In this document: positions 7,225 through 15,145 of the stretch, piece after piece
Layout: each line of letters opens with the position of its first letter
Position numbering within the stretch: the stretch's first letter is position 1
Assembly (NCBI GenBank): GCA_009774375.1
Contig: VSNO01000002.1
Span: 1 to 64,000, forward strand
Length of the DNA stretch: 64,000 nt
From: Lachnospiraceae bacterium
Lineage (GTDB): Bacteria > Bacillota > Clostridia > Lachnospirales > Lachnospiraceae
Direction of reading: 5' to 3'
Position numbers and translations under genes: made by a program
Notes under the pieces: model-generated
Told to the model about the DNA's origin: nothing
The model's database searches: none
What the model saw: the letters and a program-made list of their open reading frames with translations, nothing else

Positions 7225-9768
7225 TTAATCCTGTGATTTGATATATTCATATATTTTTCTGCCACAGCTCCCATCACCATTCGCCATCAGTTCCCGATAG
7301 ACTGCAAGCTGTTTTTCCTTGTCAAAGGGATTTCCTGCTGTCGTCCCCTCAATAAATCTGCCAAGAGAATTAAAAACACTCTCCTTACACGCATACTTCA
7401 ATGTCCCCGAATACTCACCAAATCCCTGTTCCTGTTTTTCCAGCTCTTTCGGATCAAACTTGATTTCAATCTCTTCACATTCATTTGTTTTCAGGTTGAT
7501 GTGATACAACTTTTTATTGACATTTGAATAGATCTTAATCCATCCCCTTTCGTCCACAAGCTGGTTCCATAGGAAATATGCTTTATTCCGTAACATACAG
7601 TTCTCCTGCTGTCGTTCCTCAAACGGCGGTTTCCATCCCGTAAACTGTCCCGTACGGATATTAAGACGAAGGTACATATTGGCCCACCGCGGCGTAAGGT
7701 ACAAATCATCCTCATGGAATGCCATCGAGCTAAAGGGATATTCTTCACACTCCTGATTCAATCTGGGATTTACGCAGGTAAATTCCTTTGGAAATCCAGT
7801 ATATTCCTTTACGTCTCCCGTCTGTGGGTTCCATCTCACAACCGTTCTGCCTTTGCAAGGCAGCATCCAGATATAGTCCAGATATTCTGCCATCATATTG
7901 TAACAGGTTCCACTTTTTGCTTGAATTGTGACAAGCTGCGCTTTCCCGGTCTCTAAATTCAATGTATAGACTATGTTCTCTGTATGGGAGGCAACATATA
8001 AAGTCCCCCTATGGACCAGTGATGCGCCGGAGACTTTCTGTCCTTCTTTATCTGTAACTAACACATCTATATAATCTGTAAAATACCTGCACTCTTCCGT
8101 CTCTGTATCGTATCGTACGATAGCCGGATAATAAAGCGGCAGCAAAATTAAAAATCTGTCATATTTCCGTGCTTCAATAAATGCTCGTCCCATAAGCACT
8201 TCTTTCTTTAGACTTATCCTTCTTTCAACGCCCTCCTTTCCGATCAGAAGAATCTCCTGCGTATTAGCAGGACAAGCATATTTTTTCCCATTTATCTCAC
8301 ATATGGTACTATATTCCTTTCTTTTACTATCCGAAAGATCGCAAAAATAGTGATAATCATACATTTCCCCCTCGGATACATACAGTTGGTTGTTCTGTGT
8401 AATAACAAATCGGTTTTGTTCCAAACAATCGAACTGCATATTGATCGTTTTCCGCCAGCTATCTTCGTCGGGCTCACTGTGAATCCTATTATCCAGAATA
8501 AACATCGGCTTCCCCACCACCCCAAACAGCGACGTGACACTTGTCCCCGCATCACCTATATATGCATTTGACAGTGCAATCGAATTCTCGATATCCGGCG
8601 TTGTATCATAAATACCTATACTGTTCTCACAAAAATTTTTCTTCAATGTATCATATGTTTGGCGATACTCTGGCCGCATGGAGTCAAATGTCGATTCCAG
8701 CAAAGGGTGTGGTCTCCACAAAAGGCAGACATCTTCCCGTTCTTCAAAACACTCAAACACATAATTCATTTTCTTCAAAAAATTATCTGTGTCAGTAAGC
8801 ATTCCTGAAATGCTTGTATTATAAAAATAGACTCTCCTGCCTGCCATCTTTTCTTTCCATTCCGCTGGTGGCTCAGGCGGATTCTGACATTTTCTGATCA
8901 CCCTGTCAACTTTAGGCGAACCAAACGGTAAAAACTTTTCATCTGGGATATTTTTATCAAAAAATTTCCGAAACTGCGGCGATTGAATCACAATATAATC
9001 TGCATAAATATAAGCAGGACAACAGCTCTGCGCTCCACTCATCCCACCTGATGTGCTGTAATACGGAACATAAACAAGACAATCCGTATTTTTTTTTAAA
9101 TTAATGGAATAATACCGCGGATGCACACTTGTCACGAGATTGCAGTTGTCATAAGGATTGTGGATATAAATTACATCTGGCTTTCGCTCCTCAAAATTGT
9201 ATTCCTGCCAATCCGTGATCTCGATATCCTCTGGATATTCCATCGGCGTCCCATCAGGGCATACATTGCCTTCATAATGCATCTTCCCAAAACTGCGATC
9301 CGGATTCAAAGTGTAATACGGAATTGGAACGCAATACACATCACAATCCGGATCCTCCCTAGCCGCAAGGTAGATGCTCTCCAGACTATCCCACATAGAT
9401 GCCTTATAAGGAAAAAACACAACTTCCTTTCTGACAATAATATCATTTTTCACACTGTTTTCTATCTTTATGAGTTGCTTTCGCAAGGCCTTATGCGTTT
9501 TATTGACATGCAAATCATTTTTATTGATATCTTCAAACACCAAAAATAAAAGTTCACAATACGCTTCTATGTAAGAAACTGTCCTATGCCCTTCCCCTTC
9601 ACTCTTTTCAATTGTTTCTCCAAGTGATATGGCAGACTCCTGAATTCCGCTGATCATATCCTGCGCCAGCATCAAGTTATTCTGTTCCAATGCTTTCTTT
9701 ATCTCTTCATGAATCTGGTGCATACTGTCTATAAGATTCAGTATTTCCTGCTTCTGCGCTTTTCTCAT
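7225..9768 (-). CDS. CDP-glycerol glycerophosphotransferase-like protein with propeller-like C-terminus
   Basis: 847 residues and first gene of the operon. Residues 1-110 are charged and helical, coiled-coil-like. About 115-460 resemble the GT-B fold of CDP-glycerol:poly(glycerophosphate) transferases, with LWRPHP and, later, GDAGTSVTSLFGVVGKP. About 480-790 show repeated WxPxxGDVxxY and LNLETGKAQ-type strands, suggesting a Kelch- or WD-like propeller. I infer transfer of a polyol phosphate to a lipid- or glycan-linked acceptor at the membrane, with the tail binding glycan or partner. The tail assignment is the less certain part. Confidence 0.7.
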   Translation of the reverse strand: MRKAQKQEILNLIDSMHQIHEEIKKALEQNNLMLAQDMISGIQESAISLGETIEKSEGEGHRTVSYIEAYCELLFLVFEDINKNDLHVNKTHKALRKQLIKIENSVKNDIIVRKEVVFFPYKASMWDSLESIYLAAREDPDCDVYCVPIPYYTLNPDRSFGKMHYEGNVCPDGTPMEYPEDIEITDWQEYNFEERKPDVIYIHNPYDNCNLVTSVHPRYYSINLKKNTDCLVYVPYYSTSGGMSGAQSCCPAYIYADYIVIQSPQFRKFFDKNIPDEKFLPFGSPKVDRVIRKCQNPPEPPAEWKEKMAGRRVYFYNTSISGMLTDTDNFLKKMNYVFECFEEREDVCLLWRPHPLLESTFDSMRPEYRQTYDTLKKNFCENSIGIYDTTPDIENSIALSNAYIGDAGTSVTSLFGVVGKPMFILDNRIHSEPDEDSWRKTINMQFDCLEQNRFVITQNNQLYVSEGEMYDYHYFCDLSDSKRKEYSTICEINGKKYACPANTQEILLIGKEGVERRISLKKEVLMGRAFIEARKYDRFLILLPLYYPAIVRYDTETEECRYFTDYIDVLVTDKEGQKVSGASLVHRGTLYVASHTENIVYTLNLETGKAQLVTIQAKSGTCYNMMAEYLDYIWMLPCKGRTVVRWNPQTGDVKEYTGFPKEFTCVNPRLNQECEEYPFSSMAFHEDDLYLTPRWANMYLRLNIRTGQFTGWKPPFEERQQENCMLRNKAYFLWNQLVDERGWIKIYSNVNKKLYHINLKTNECEEIEIKFDPKELEKQEQGFGEYSGTLKYACKESVFNSLGRFIEGTTAGNPFDKEKQLAVYRELMANGDGSCGRKIYEYIKSQD

Positions 9769-9856
9769 AGAAGTTACCCTCTTTGCCCGTAACCTAGTTT
9801 TATCATTTATGTCCTGAACAATTTAAAATCCCGCACAAATTCCCTCCTACAATTTG

Positions 9857-9914
9857 GCGCATGACATCTGAATGCCTTGGCCTTCAAACGCCACGGCATT
9901 TAGATGCCATGCGC
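9857..9914. repeat. Long inverted repeat, right-end-like palindrome
   Basis: Two 20-base arms (9857-9876 and 9895-9914) pair at 18 of 20 positions around an 18-base loop that itself holds TGGC/GCCA. Such subterminal palindromes mark IS200/IS605 ends, where TnpA binds and omega-RNA terminates. There is no T-run next to it, so it does not look like a simple terminator. It lies between the TnpB-like gene and the start of the polysaccharide operon. Confidence 0.7.
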
Positions 9915-10278
9915 TATGCAGTGGATTCATAGGGTATCACAGCCGTCTATAAAGAACTGTTCTGACAGTTCCTGGACGGTGCCAAACCATTTGGCTCAGC
10001 TTCGTACCCTGCTACTCTCATTCCGGCAATCCCGGATCTGAGTTCACAGGACACAGGCGTACCTGTTTTTATATATCCCCAACGCCCTTTTGATTTTATA
10101 TCAAGATATCGTCTGCCACAGTCCGCATCGTCTCTGTAACCAGAGCCGCATCGTCTCTGTAACCAGAGCCGCATCGTCTCTGTAACCAGAGCCGCATGTC
10201 TTCGCTTGCGCAAAGCCATCGCAGTAAAACCGAACTTCCAAATCGGTTCATCTTCCAGACGTATCGTTTGACCGCTTA
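9915..10278 (-). ncRNA. Putative omega-RNA-like 3' region of the TnpB-like gene
   Basis: About 364 bases follow the TnpB-like stop codon on the same strand. In coding order they contain a hairpin (AACCGA/TCGGTT, 10228-10250 area), a TTGCGCAA palindrome, three tandem 23-base units each holding CTCTG-GTTA-CAGAG, and several G/C-rich pairs before the terminal palindrome. TnpB guide RNAs arise from exactly this place in known elements. A 90-codon frame over it is repetitive and not convincing. RNA function is inference from position and structure. Confidence 0.4.
10123..10191. repeat. Three tandem 23-bp units, each a mini-hairpin
   Basis: Three perfect head-to-tail copies (10123-10145, 10146-10168, 10169-10191) begin CCGCATCGTC and end TAACCAGAG; a fourth partial copy starts at 10192. 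Each contains CTCTG/CAGAG arms around a 4-base loop. They follow the TnpB-like gene by about 90 bases and look like a locally expanded RNA stem-loop. Confidence 0.9.
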
Positions 10279-11826
10279 TTATTCTGTAACTTCTTTATCT
10301 ATTTCCACATCTTTTTCCTGCGGAAATTGTTCATTTAGCTGTTTTCCTGTTTTTCCCCTGTTCAGGGCATTTTTTGCGCCGTTTATTTTTTTATTTTCTT
10401 CAAATCCGCAGACATGGCATCGGAAATCTTTGCCTTTTACATATCCTTTTTGCCCGCACATGCTGCATTCTGTACCGATTCCTTTTCCGATCACTTCTAC
10501 AATGTGAATGTCATTTTCCTGACATTTCCACTGTATTCTTTCTGTCACAAATCCTTTCTTCCATATTTTAAGAAAGTGCGTATCGCCTGTGCCTTTTGTA
10601 AACTGCTGATCATCACGATGTCCGGCAGTATGCATACCCGGATTGCGCGGCAGCTTTGCCATATAGATCACTCTGGGTTTTTCCTGTATCAGCATTCTGT
10701 TGATCTCCCTGTTCACATAGTTTTTGAGTGCCGCATCCATTTTCGCCTTGTACACCAGATACCTATGTGTTCCAGATATGTTCTCCCTTCCATTCTGGTA
10801 ATTCTCTTTCAATATAAATTGAGAGATCTCCTGCTGCATTTTTCCAAACTCACTGCCATATACATTTCCCGTGCTTGTGGTGATCATATCCCACAGGCCG
10901 AGCGAGATGCCGATCTCATTTGTGTAGTCTTCATGTTGTTTTGTATTTACAAAGAGCGGTATGATGATCTCTATCGTTCTTTTTTGCGGATTCAGTTTTA
11001 TGTCGAGCATCCTGTCATATGCGTTTGTGTCGGTCAGCGGTATGAACATTCTCTGTCTGTTTACTTTTGTGGCAAGGAATATGCCATGTTCCCCATCGGA
11101 CGCTCCGTATCTGTATCCCTGTTTTTTTATGGTGAAATATGTCTCATTGTCCGTATGCTGCCTGTGCAGTCTTTTTCTGGTCTGTCTGCAGATGTATCTG
11201 TTCAGGGTTCTGACACGCTGTTCCTTCTCATCGCCAAGCTCCTTGATAATGCTTTCATATCTGGGCTGTATCTCTTTTGGCAGGGATACCGTTTTTCCAT
11301 TCAGTATATTCTCAAAGCAGCCGTTTACCTTAAGCACAAAACGGATATAATGCCTGTCCTCCGGCGAAAACCGCTCATTTTTGTTAGCGGCTTCATTGAT
11401 TCCGTTCCTGACCTGTGCCCACATGATCTTGATGTCTCCTAATGCCCTGTTCACAGATGCTGTAAAATACACGCTTGGAAGTTTTATCTTTTCCCGGAAT
11501 CCGGCTGCCTTTACTTCTGCATCGATCGCATATCCGGAATACAGTTTCCCGAGGCTCTTAATGCCGCCATATCTCTGATAGATATAGTTCTTTGTCACCA
11601 TGCACCCATGTCCTATTTCCATGAGTACATCCATATTCTCACTGGTGATCTTACCTTTGCTGTACTGATGTATGGACTTACATATTTTCCTGCCGTCTAA
11701 AGACGACATGTCATCTTTGGACGGCATGTCGCTGTGAAACGGCATGATTTCATTAGACGACATAACATCGTTTGACAGCTTTGCATCGTTGGACAACAGC
11801 CCTGCCCCTGTTCCTTTTTTAGGCAT
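10279..11826 (-). CDS. tnpB: TnpB-like protein lacking canonical RuvC catalytic residues
   Basis: 515 residues from the ATG at 11826, which has AGGGG nine bases upstream; a GTG at 11844 in the same frame is possible. The C-terminal half aligns by eye with IS605 OrfB/TnpB. The zinc finger is intact (CSMCG and CHVCG). However the RuvC-I position reads GISLGLWD where GIDLGIKN is usual, the RuvC-II strand reads IYMAKL where IxxEDL is usual, and the last motif reads NKKINGA where RDxNAA is usual. So Asp, Glu and Asp are replaced by Ser, Ala and Lys. The frame is otherwise unbroken. Residues about 9-44 are six hexapeptide repeats. Known relatives with this pattern are the RNA-guided repressors called TldR; that role here is inference. 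Confidence 0.85.
   Translation of the reverse strand: MPKKGTGAGLLSNDAKLSNDVMSSNEIMPFHSDMPSKDDMSSLDGRKICKSIHQYSKGKITSENMDVLMEIGHGCMVTKNYIYQRYGGIKSLGKLYSGYAIDAEVKAAGFREKIKLPSVYFTASVNRALGDIKIMWAQVRNGINEAANKNERFSPEDRHYIRFVLKVNGCFENILNGKTVSLPKEIQPRYESIIKELGDEKEQRVRTLNRYICRQTRKRLHRQHTDNETYFTIKKQGYRYGASDGEHGIFLATKVNRQRMFIPLTDTNAYDRMLDIKLNPQKRTIEIIIPLFVNTKQHEDYTNEIGISLGLWDMITTSTGNVYGSEFGKMQQEISQFILKENYQNGRENISGTHRYLVYKAKMDAALKNYVNREINRMLIQEKPRVIYMAKLPRNPGMHTAGHRDDQQFTKGTGDTHFLKIWKKGFVTERIQWKCQENDIHIVEVIGKGIGTECSMCGQKGYVKGKDFRCHVCGFEENKKINGAKNALNRGKTGKQLNEQFPQEKDVEIDKEVTE
11696..11803. repeat. Six in-frame 18-bp tandem repeats in the tnpB-like gene
   Basis: Six units of 18 bases, plus-strand consensus near TCRTTNGACGRCATNNCA, encode hexapeptides such as VMSSNE, IMPFHS and DMPSKD at the N-terminus. 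Copies are diverged, so the array is not recent. The same unit, in the same phase, occurs at 63020-63109. Confidence 0.85.
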
Positions 11827-11934
11827 TCCTTCTTTCCCCTGCACCTCTACCGAATATTCGCAACCTGCTTTTGTGCAAATACCACAAAAACAGATTAAAT
11901 TTCTGATATAATATATGTAATCTGACCATACATT

Positions 11935-11961
11935 TTTCGCAGATTTGTATGATCTGCGAAA
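11935..11961 (+). repeat. 27-bp palindromic motif, copy 1
   Basis: Arms TTTCGCAGAT and ATCTGCGAAA surround TTGTATG. Copy 2 at 12278-12304 is the reverse complement with one mismatch, so the two copies face each other across 316 bases. Confidence 0.85.
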
Positions 11962-12101
11962 TGGCTTGAACTTCCACTAATAAAAGGATGTCTGCGCGAC
12001 CTGACCATAAATCTGACCACAAAAACACATATACATCCTGTCGTTATGAATATTTTGACCACTTATCACAAGTTTTTGACCACAAATCCGACCATGAAAA
12101 A

Positions 12102-12143
12102 AAACCGATATTTTCGCTGCTTTTCAGCGTAAAATATCGGTTT
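12102..12143. repeat. Strong hairpin within the intergenic region
   Basis: An 18-base arm beginning AAACCGATATTTT pairs with its complement ending AATATCGGTTT around a CTTTT loop, with a single bulge. There is A-rich sequence before it and no clear T-run after it on either strand beyond the stem itself. It could stop the permease transcript or be part of a small repeat element. Confidence 0.75.
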
Positions 12144-12277
12144 CCATATCTTTCTAACCTATTTTGACCATCATTTTTTAAAAAACAATTGTCATTTGGG
12201 TTAAAACATGTTAAACTATTGTCGATATAAAGTAATAGAAATGAAAAAAATCAATTTTTTAACGAATTTTAACCTGA

Positions 12278-12304
12278 TTTCGCAGATCATACAATTCTGC
12301 GAAA
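12278..12304 (-). repeat. 27-bp palindromic motif, copy 2 (inverted)
   Basis: Reverse complement of the 11935-11961 copy except for one base. On the plus strand it is followed by six T (12305-12310), so this copy alone could act as a terminator for plus-strand transcription; copy 1 has no such T-run downstream. Confidence 0.85.
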
Positions 12305-12481
12305 TTTTTTATGTTCAGTACTATGCTGTGATCTGTCTCTTTACAGCTTTCTAATCAGTAAAATTTACTTTCCAACAGCTGTCTTGTCGTTCTTTGAGCC
12401 CCTGAACATTCCCTGTCTCCTGATACGGTCTCTCTGCAGATATTTCCTTCAATCTTTTCGCTAAGATGATCTGCGATTTAC

Positions 12482-15145
12482 CTAAATTCTCAGCCGCTCG
12501 ACCACCGTCCCCTTATTACAGCAATGCAGTGCAGCCACAGGGATCACCGATGCCAGGAGCAGGTAGACCGCCGCCACAGCCAGCGCCGGCATCAACGTAA
12601 AGCGCAGGGAGAAGAACCACATAGACGGTGAATTCAAGGCATTTCTCAGCACTGTCAGCGCAAAGGCCGCCGCAGCCGCACCGCCGATCAGATCTGCTCC
12701 TGCGGCATAGTACAGCCCCTCATAGACCATCAGGCGGCGGAGCTGCCTGCCCGTCATGCCGATGCTCTGCATCGTGGCAAATTCGAGACGGCGGGTGATA
12801 ATGCTGGTGACCATCATATTGGTGAAATTGATCAGACCCGCAAATGCCATGATCGCCGCGATCATGCCGCCCACCAGCAGCACGACATTCCGGATCGACG
12901 CCATCTGCTCTTTCATCAGTTTTGTGGAAGTGTAGGCGACTGAGGGATCCTGCTCTGCAAGATCGTTCAAAAATACGTCCATCTGCGCTTCCTGCCCCGG
13001 AGCCGCATCAAATCCGTAGCTGAGCAGGGTGGGATCATCGCAGAGTTGCCCGAACATCCCTTCGGTCATGTACAGGCGCGGCGCATCGCCGCCGATATTC
13101 ATCTCTGTCGTGTTGGCTGTGAGGATCTCCCTTTCCGTGCCCACGACATTTGCCCGTGCGAGGATCGTACAGGTCCGAAACAGTTCCCCATTTTTATAGA
13201 AGGAAACGCGATCCCCTGTCCCAAGCTGTCTGGTCAAAGGTGTCTCTGCCGGCTTTCCGGTCACCCTGTCCGTATCACAGCCAAGGATCACATAGTCTCC
13301 CGTCGCCATCTTCTGCCGCAGCACTGCCGTATCCTTCTCGCCGTCAAAGATCGTCATATCTTCGATAAACTGCCAGGAAGCCCCATATATATTTCCAATC
13401 AGGCAGGTTCCCCTGCCTGCGGGCATATGAAGGTTCTCCGCATCAAGTGCAGGAAACAACAGATACCTGTCATAAATCCTGTAGTTCCTGCCGTCCTCAT
13501 TCTCCCATGATCCCTCTTCAAAAACAAGGTCTTCAAAGCCGTAATCTACCGCCACCCCGTCATCGTCGAGGGTGTTTCTGTAAAGGCTTCTCCCGTTCTC
13601 CACGCCCGGCTGCCGGCTGATGAGATCGACAGCCGATGCCGGCAGTGCATCGGCGTGATGCCTGACCCCCTTCATGACATTGGCCAGCGCCGAGTTGTAG
13701 ACCGTGTAATCCGTCTTTGAGCTGGCGCTGAGAAATTTTTCCTCGTCCATGCTCTGCACGATGATCCCCACTGTGTTGACCAGGACAAGGCACAGCAGCA
13801 TGGAGGCCATGATCAATGCAGCGCGCCGTCTGTTGCGCCCGAAGTTGGAAAAAGCCATGCGGGACAGCTTTGCTCCCTGTGTGCGGTTTGCCGACTGTTT
13901 TCTGCACGCTTCCTGTTCCGTGTACCGCACAGCCTCCAGCGGTGATACTTTTGCCGCCTTTTTCGCGGGCTTGCGCGTGCTGATATACACTGTCACGATC
14001 GTAAACAACGAAGCGATGACAAAGATCAGCGGTGAAGTCGAGACCTGTGCCGCCGATGCCGCCGATCTGTGCTCGGCGCTGAAAAGGTTCATCGCCACCG
14101 GAAGCGCCAGACACCCGGCAGCGAAGCCGCCTGCCAGACCGATGGGCAGTCCGATCAGGGTGAGCCAGAACGCCTGTCGCTTTACGAGCTTTTTGATCTG
14201 CCGCGGGGAGGCTCCGATCGTCCGCAGCAGTCCATACTGCCGCACCTCCTGCATGACGGAGATATCAAATATATTATAGATCAGCAGATAACCGCACACC
14301 ACGAACATCATCACAGACGCCGCCGCGAACAGTATGCTGTCCATCGTTGTCATGCCCTGCGCCATCTGGTTCTCACTGACGAGGATAAAATTGTCCGCGT
14401 TGATATTGCCGGGATCGCCGCCGACTGAGCGCGCAAACGCTTCTAACTGGCCTCTGATATCCACCTTGTCTCTCAGCACCACCTCCGAAAACGTAAGACC
14501 TGCCATCTCGCGGTCCGCCGCCCATGTGTTCTGGAACAGGCCAGGATTCTCCGCCACAAACTGCTCCGACACGATCATCAGGCTGACCGTGTCATTGTTT
14601 GCCTCCCACCAGCCGGAAAGCACCATATCATAATGATATGTCTGCCCACGCACCTCAAATTCCACGGGAACCGGCGCACCGATCGCGGGCTCCACTCCCA
14701 AAGCCTTCAGCGCCAGATCCGTGGTGGTGATCTCATTCGCCTTCCAGGGCGCAGTCCCGTGGCTTGGCACGCAGAATGTCAGTTCCTGCTGCACGCTGTC
14801 CGCATAATCGATCTCAACGGAATGGCCGACGGCATTGCTGGCAAAGTTAAGCACCCTCCTGTGCCCCGCCTGTTCGACAAAATCGCTGCCGGCAAGCTGC
14901 CTGTACTGCTCCTCGGTCATATAGCCGAGCGTACCATCCGCCTTGCTTCCCTTCTGCATATACATGGAAAGCTGCAGGGACGAGACCATATGAAAAGCGA
15001 GAGAGATCACCGACGTAAACAAAAACGCCGTCAGCGCGATCGCCAGAACTGCCGCGAGATTGCGCCCCCTGTTTTTCCTGAAATATTTTTTTGAGAGGTT
15101 TCTGATCGTCTTCGCATTGTCATTTCCAAAGAGAATATCGTTCAT
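12482..15145 (-). CDS. FtsX-domain ABC transporter permease
   Basis: 887 residues with an N-terminal anchor (residues about 30-55), a large extracytoplasmic segment, and two FtsX-type blocks of membrane helices near 270-400 and at the C-terminus (about 755-880). This is the architecture of MacB/BceB-like permeases that work with one ATPase to remove or sense antimicrobial peptides or lipid-linked compounds. The start overlaps the ATPase stop by four bases (ATGA), and GGGGTGAGGG precedes it. It is the last gene of the four-gene module. The ligand is unknown. Confidence 0.88.
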   Translation of the reverse strand: MNDILFGNDNAKTIRNLSKKYFRKNRGRNLAAVLAIALTAFLFTSVISLAFHMVSSLQLSMYMQKGSKADGTLGYMTEEQYRQLAGSDFVEQAGHRRVLNFASNAVGHSVEIDYADSVQQELTFCVPSHGTAPWKANEITTTDLALKALGVEPAIGAPVPVEFEVRGQTYHYDMVLSGWWEANNDTVSLMIVSEQFVAENPGLFQNTWAADREMAGLTFSEVVLRDKVDIRGQLEAFARSVGGDPGNINADNFILVSENQMAQGMTTMDSILFAAASVMMFVVCGYLLIYNIFDISVMQEVRQYGLLRTIGASPRQIKKLVKRQAFWLTLIGLPIGLAGGFAAGCLALPVAMNLFSAEHRSAASAAQVSTSPLIFVIASLFTIVTVYISTRKPAKKAAKVSPLEAVRYTEQEACRKQSANRTQGAKLSRMAFSNFGRNRRRAALIMASMLLCLVLVNTVGIIVQSMDEEKFLSASSKTDYTVYNSALANVMKGVRHHADALPASAVDLISRQPGVENGRSLYRNTLDDDGVAVDYGFEDLVFEEGSWENEDGRNYRIYDRYLLFPALDAENLHMPAGRGTCLIGNIYGASWQFIEDMTIFDGEKDTAVLRQKMATGDYVILGCDTDRVTGKPAETPLTRQLGTGDRVSFYKNGELFRTCTILARANVVGTEREILTANTTEMNIGGDAPRLYMTEGMFGQLCDDPTLLSYGFDAAPGQEAQMDVFLNDLAEQDPSVAYTSTKLMKEQMASIRNVVLLVGGMIAAIMAFAGLINFTNMMVTSIITRRLEFATMQSIGMTGRQLRRLMVYEGLYYAAGADLIGGAAAAAFALTVLRNALNSPSMWFFSLRFTLMPALAVAAVYLLLASVIPVAALHCCNKGTVVERLRI

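Larger units (their letters stand above)
9857..11844 (-). mobile_element. tnpB-only (IS1341-like) unit with right-end-like structures
   Basis: The TnpB-like gene plus about 420 bases downstream behave as one unit: gene, then small hairpins, then a long palindrome at 9857-9914 like the right end of IS200/IS605 elements. No tnpA (Y1 transposase) is present in the window, so the unit could not move by itself. The left end is not recognised. Because the nuclease centre appears lost, it may be a domesticated locus instead of a mobile one. Confidence 0.5.
11923..12170. repeat. Iteron-like array of TGACCA boxes
   Basis: TGACCA occurs at 11923, 12002, 12014, 12056, 12077 and 12165, with CGACCA at 12089, all in one orientation. 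Two places form dimers with 12-base spacing (12002/12014 and 12077/12089) that share most flanking bases. This looks like a protein-binding array; nothing in the window identifies the protein. Confidence 0.6.
11845..12481. other. 637-bp AT-rich intergenic region rich in repeats
   Basis: No convincing gene. It holds an inverted pair of 27-bp palindromic motifs (11935-11961 and 12278-12304), seven TGACCA/CGACCA boxes in one orientation (11923-12170), and a near-perfect hairpin at 12102-12143. A TATATTATAT stretch at about 11905-11915 could serve as a minus-strand -10 region for the TnpB-like gene. The flanking genes both read leftward, so the permease transcript enters from the right. Confidence 0.6.

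Noticed and set aside
10123..10191. CRISPR-like array
   Set aside because: The three 23-bp units are directly adjacent with no spacers, and no cas genes are present.
9947..10219. 90-codon minus-strand frame
   Set aside because: It translates the 23-bp tandem units and stem-loops; product is repetitive and the region is better read as structured RNA or DNA.
10414..11442. Plus-strand open frame of 342 codons
   Set aside because: Antisense to the TnpB-like gene, cysteine- and phenylalanine-rich without domain pattern.
11819..12028. 69-codon minus-strand frame upstream of tnpB
   Set aside because: It covers repeats of the intergenic region and shows no domain or clear start site.
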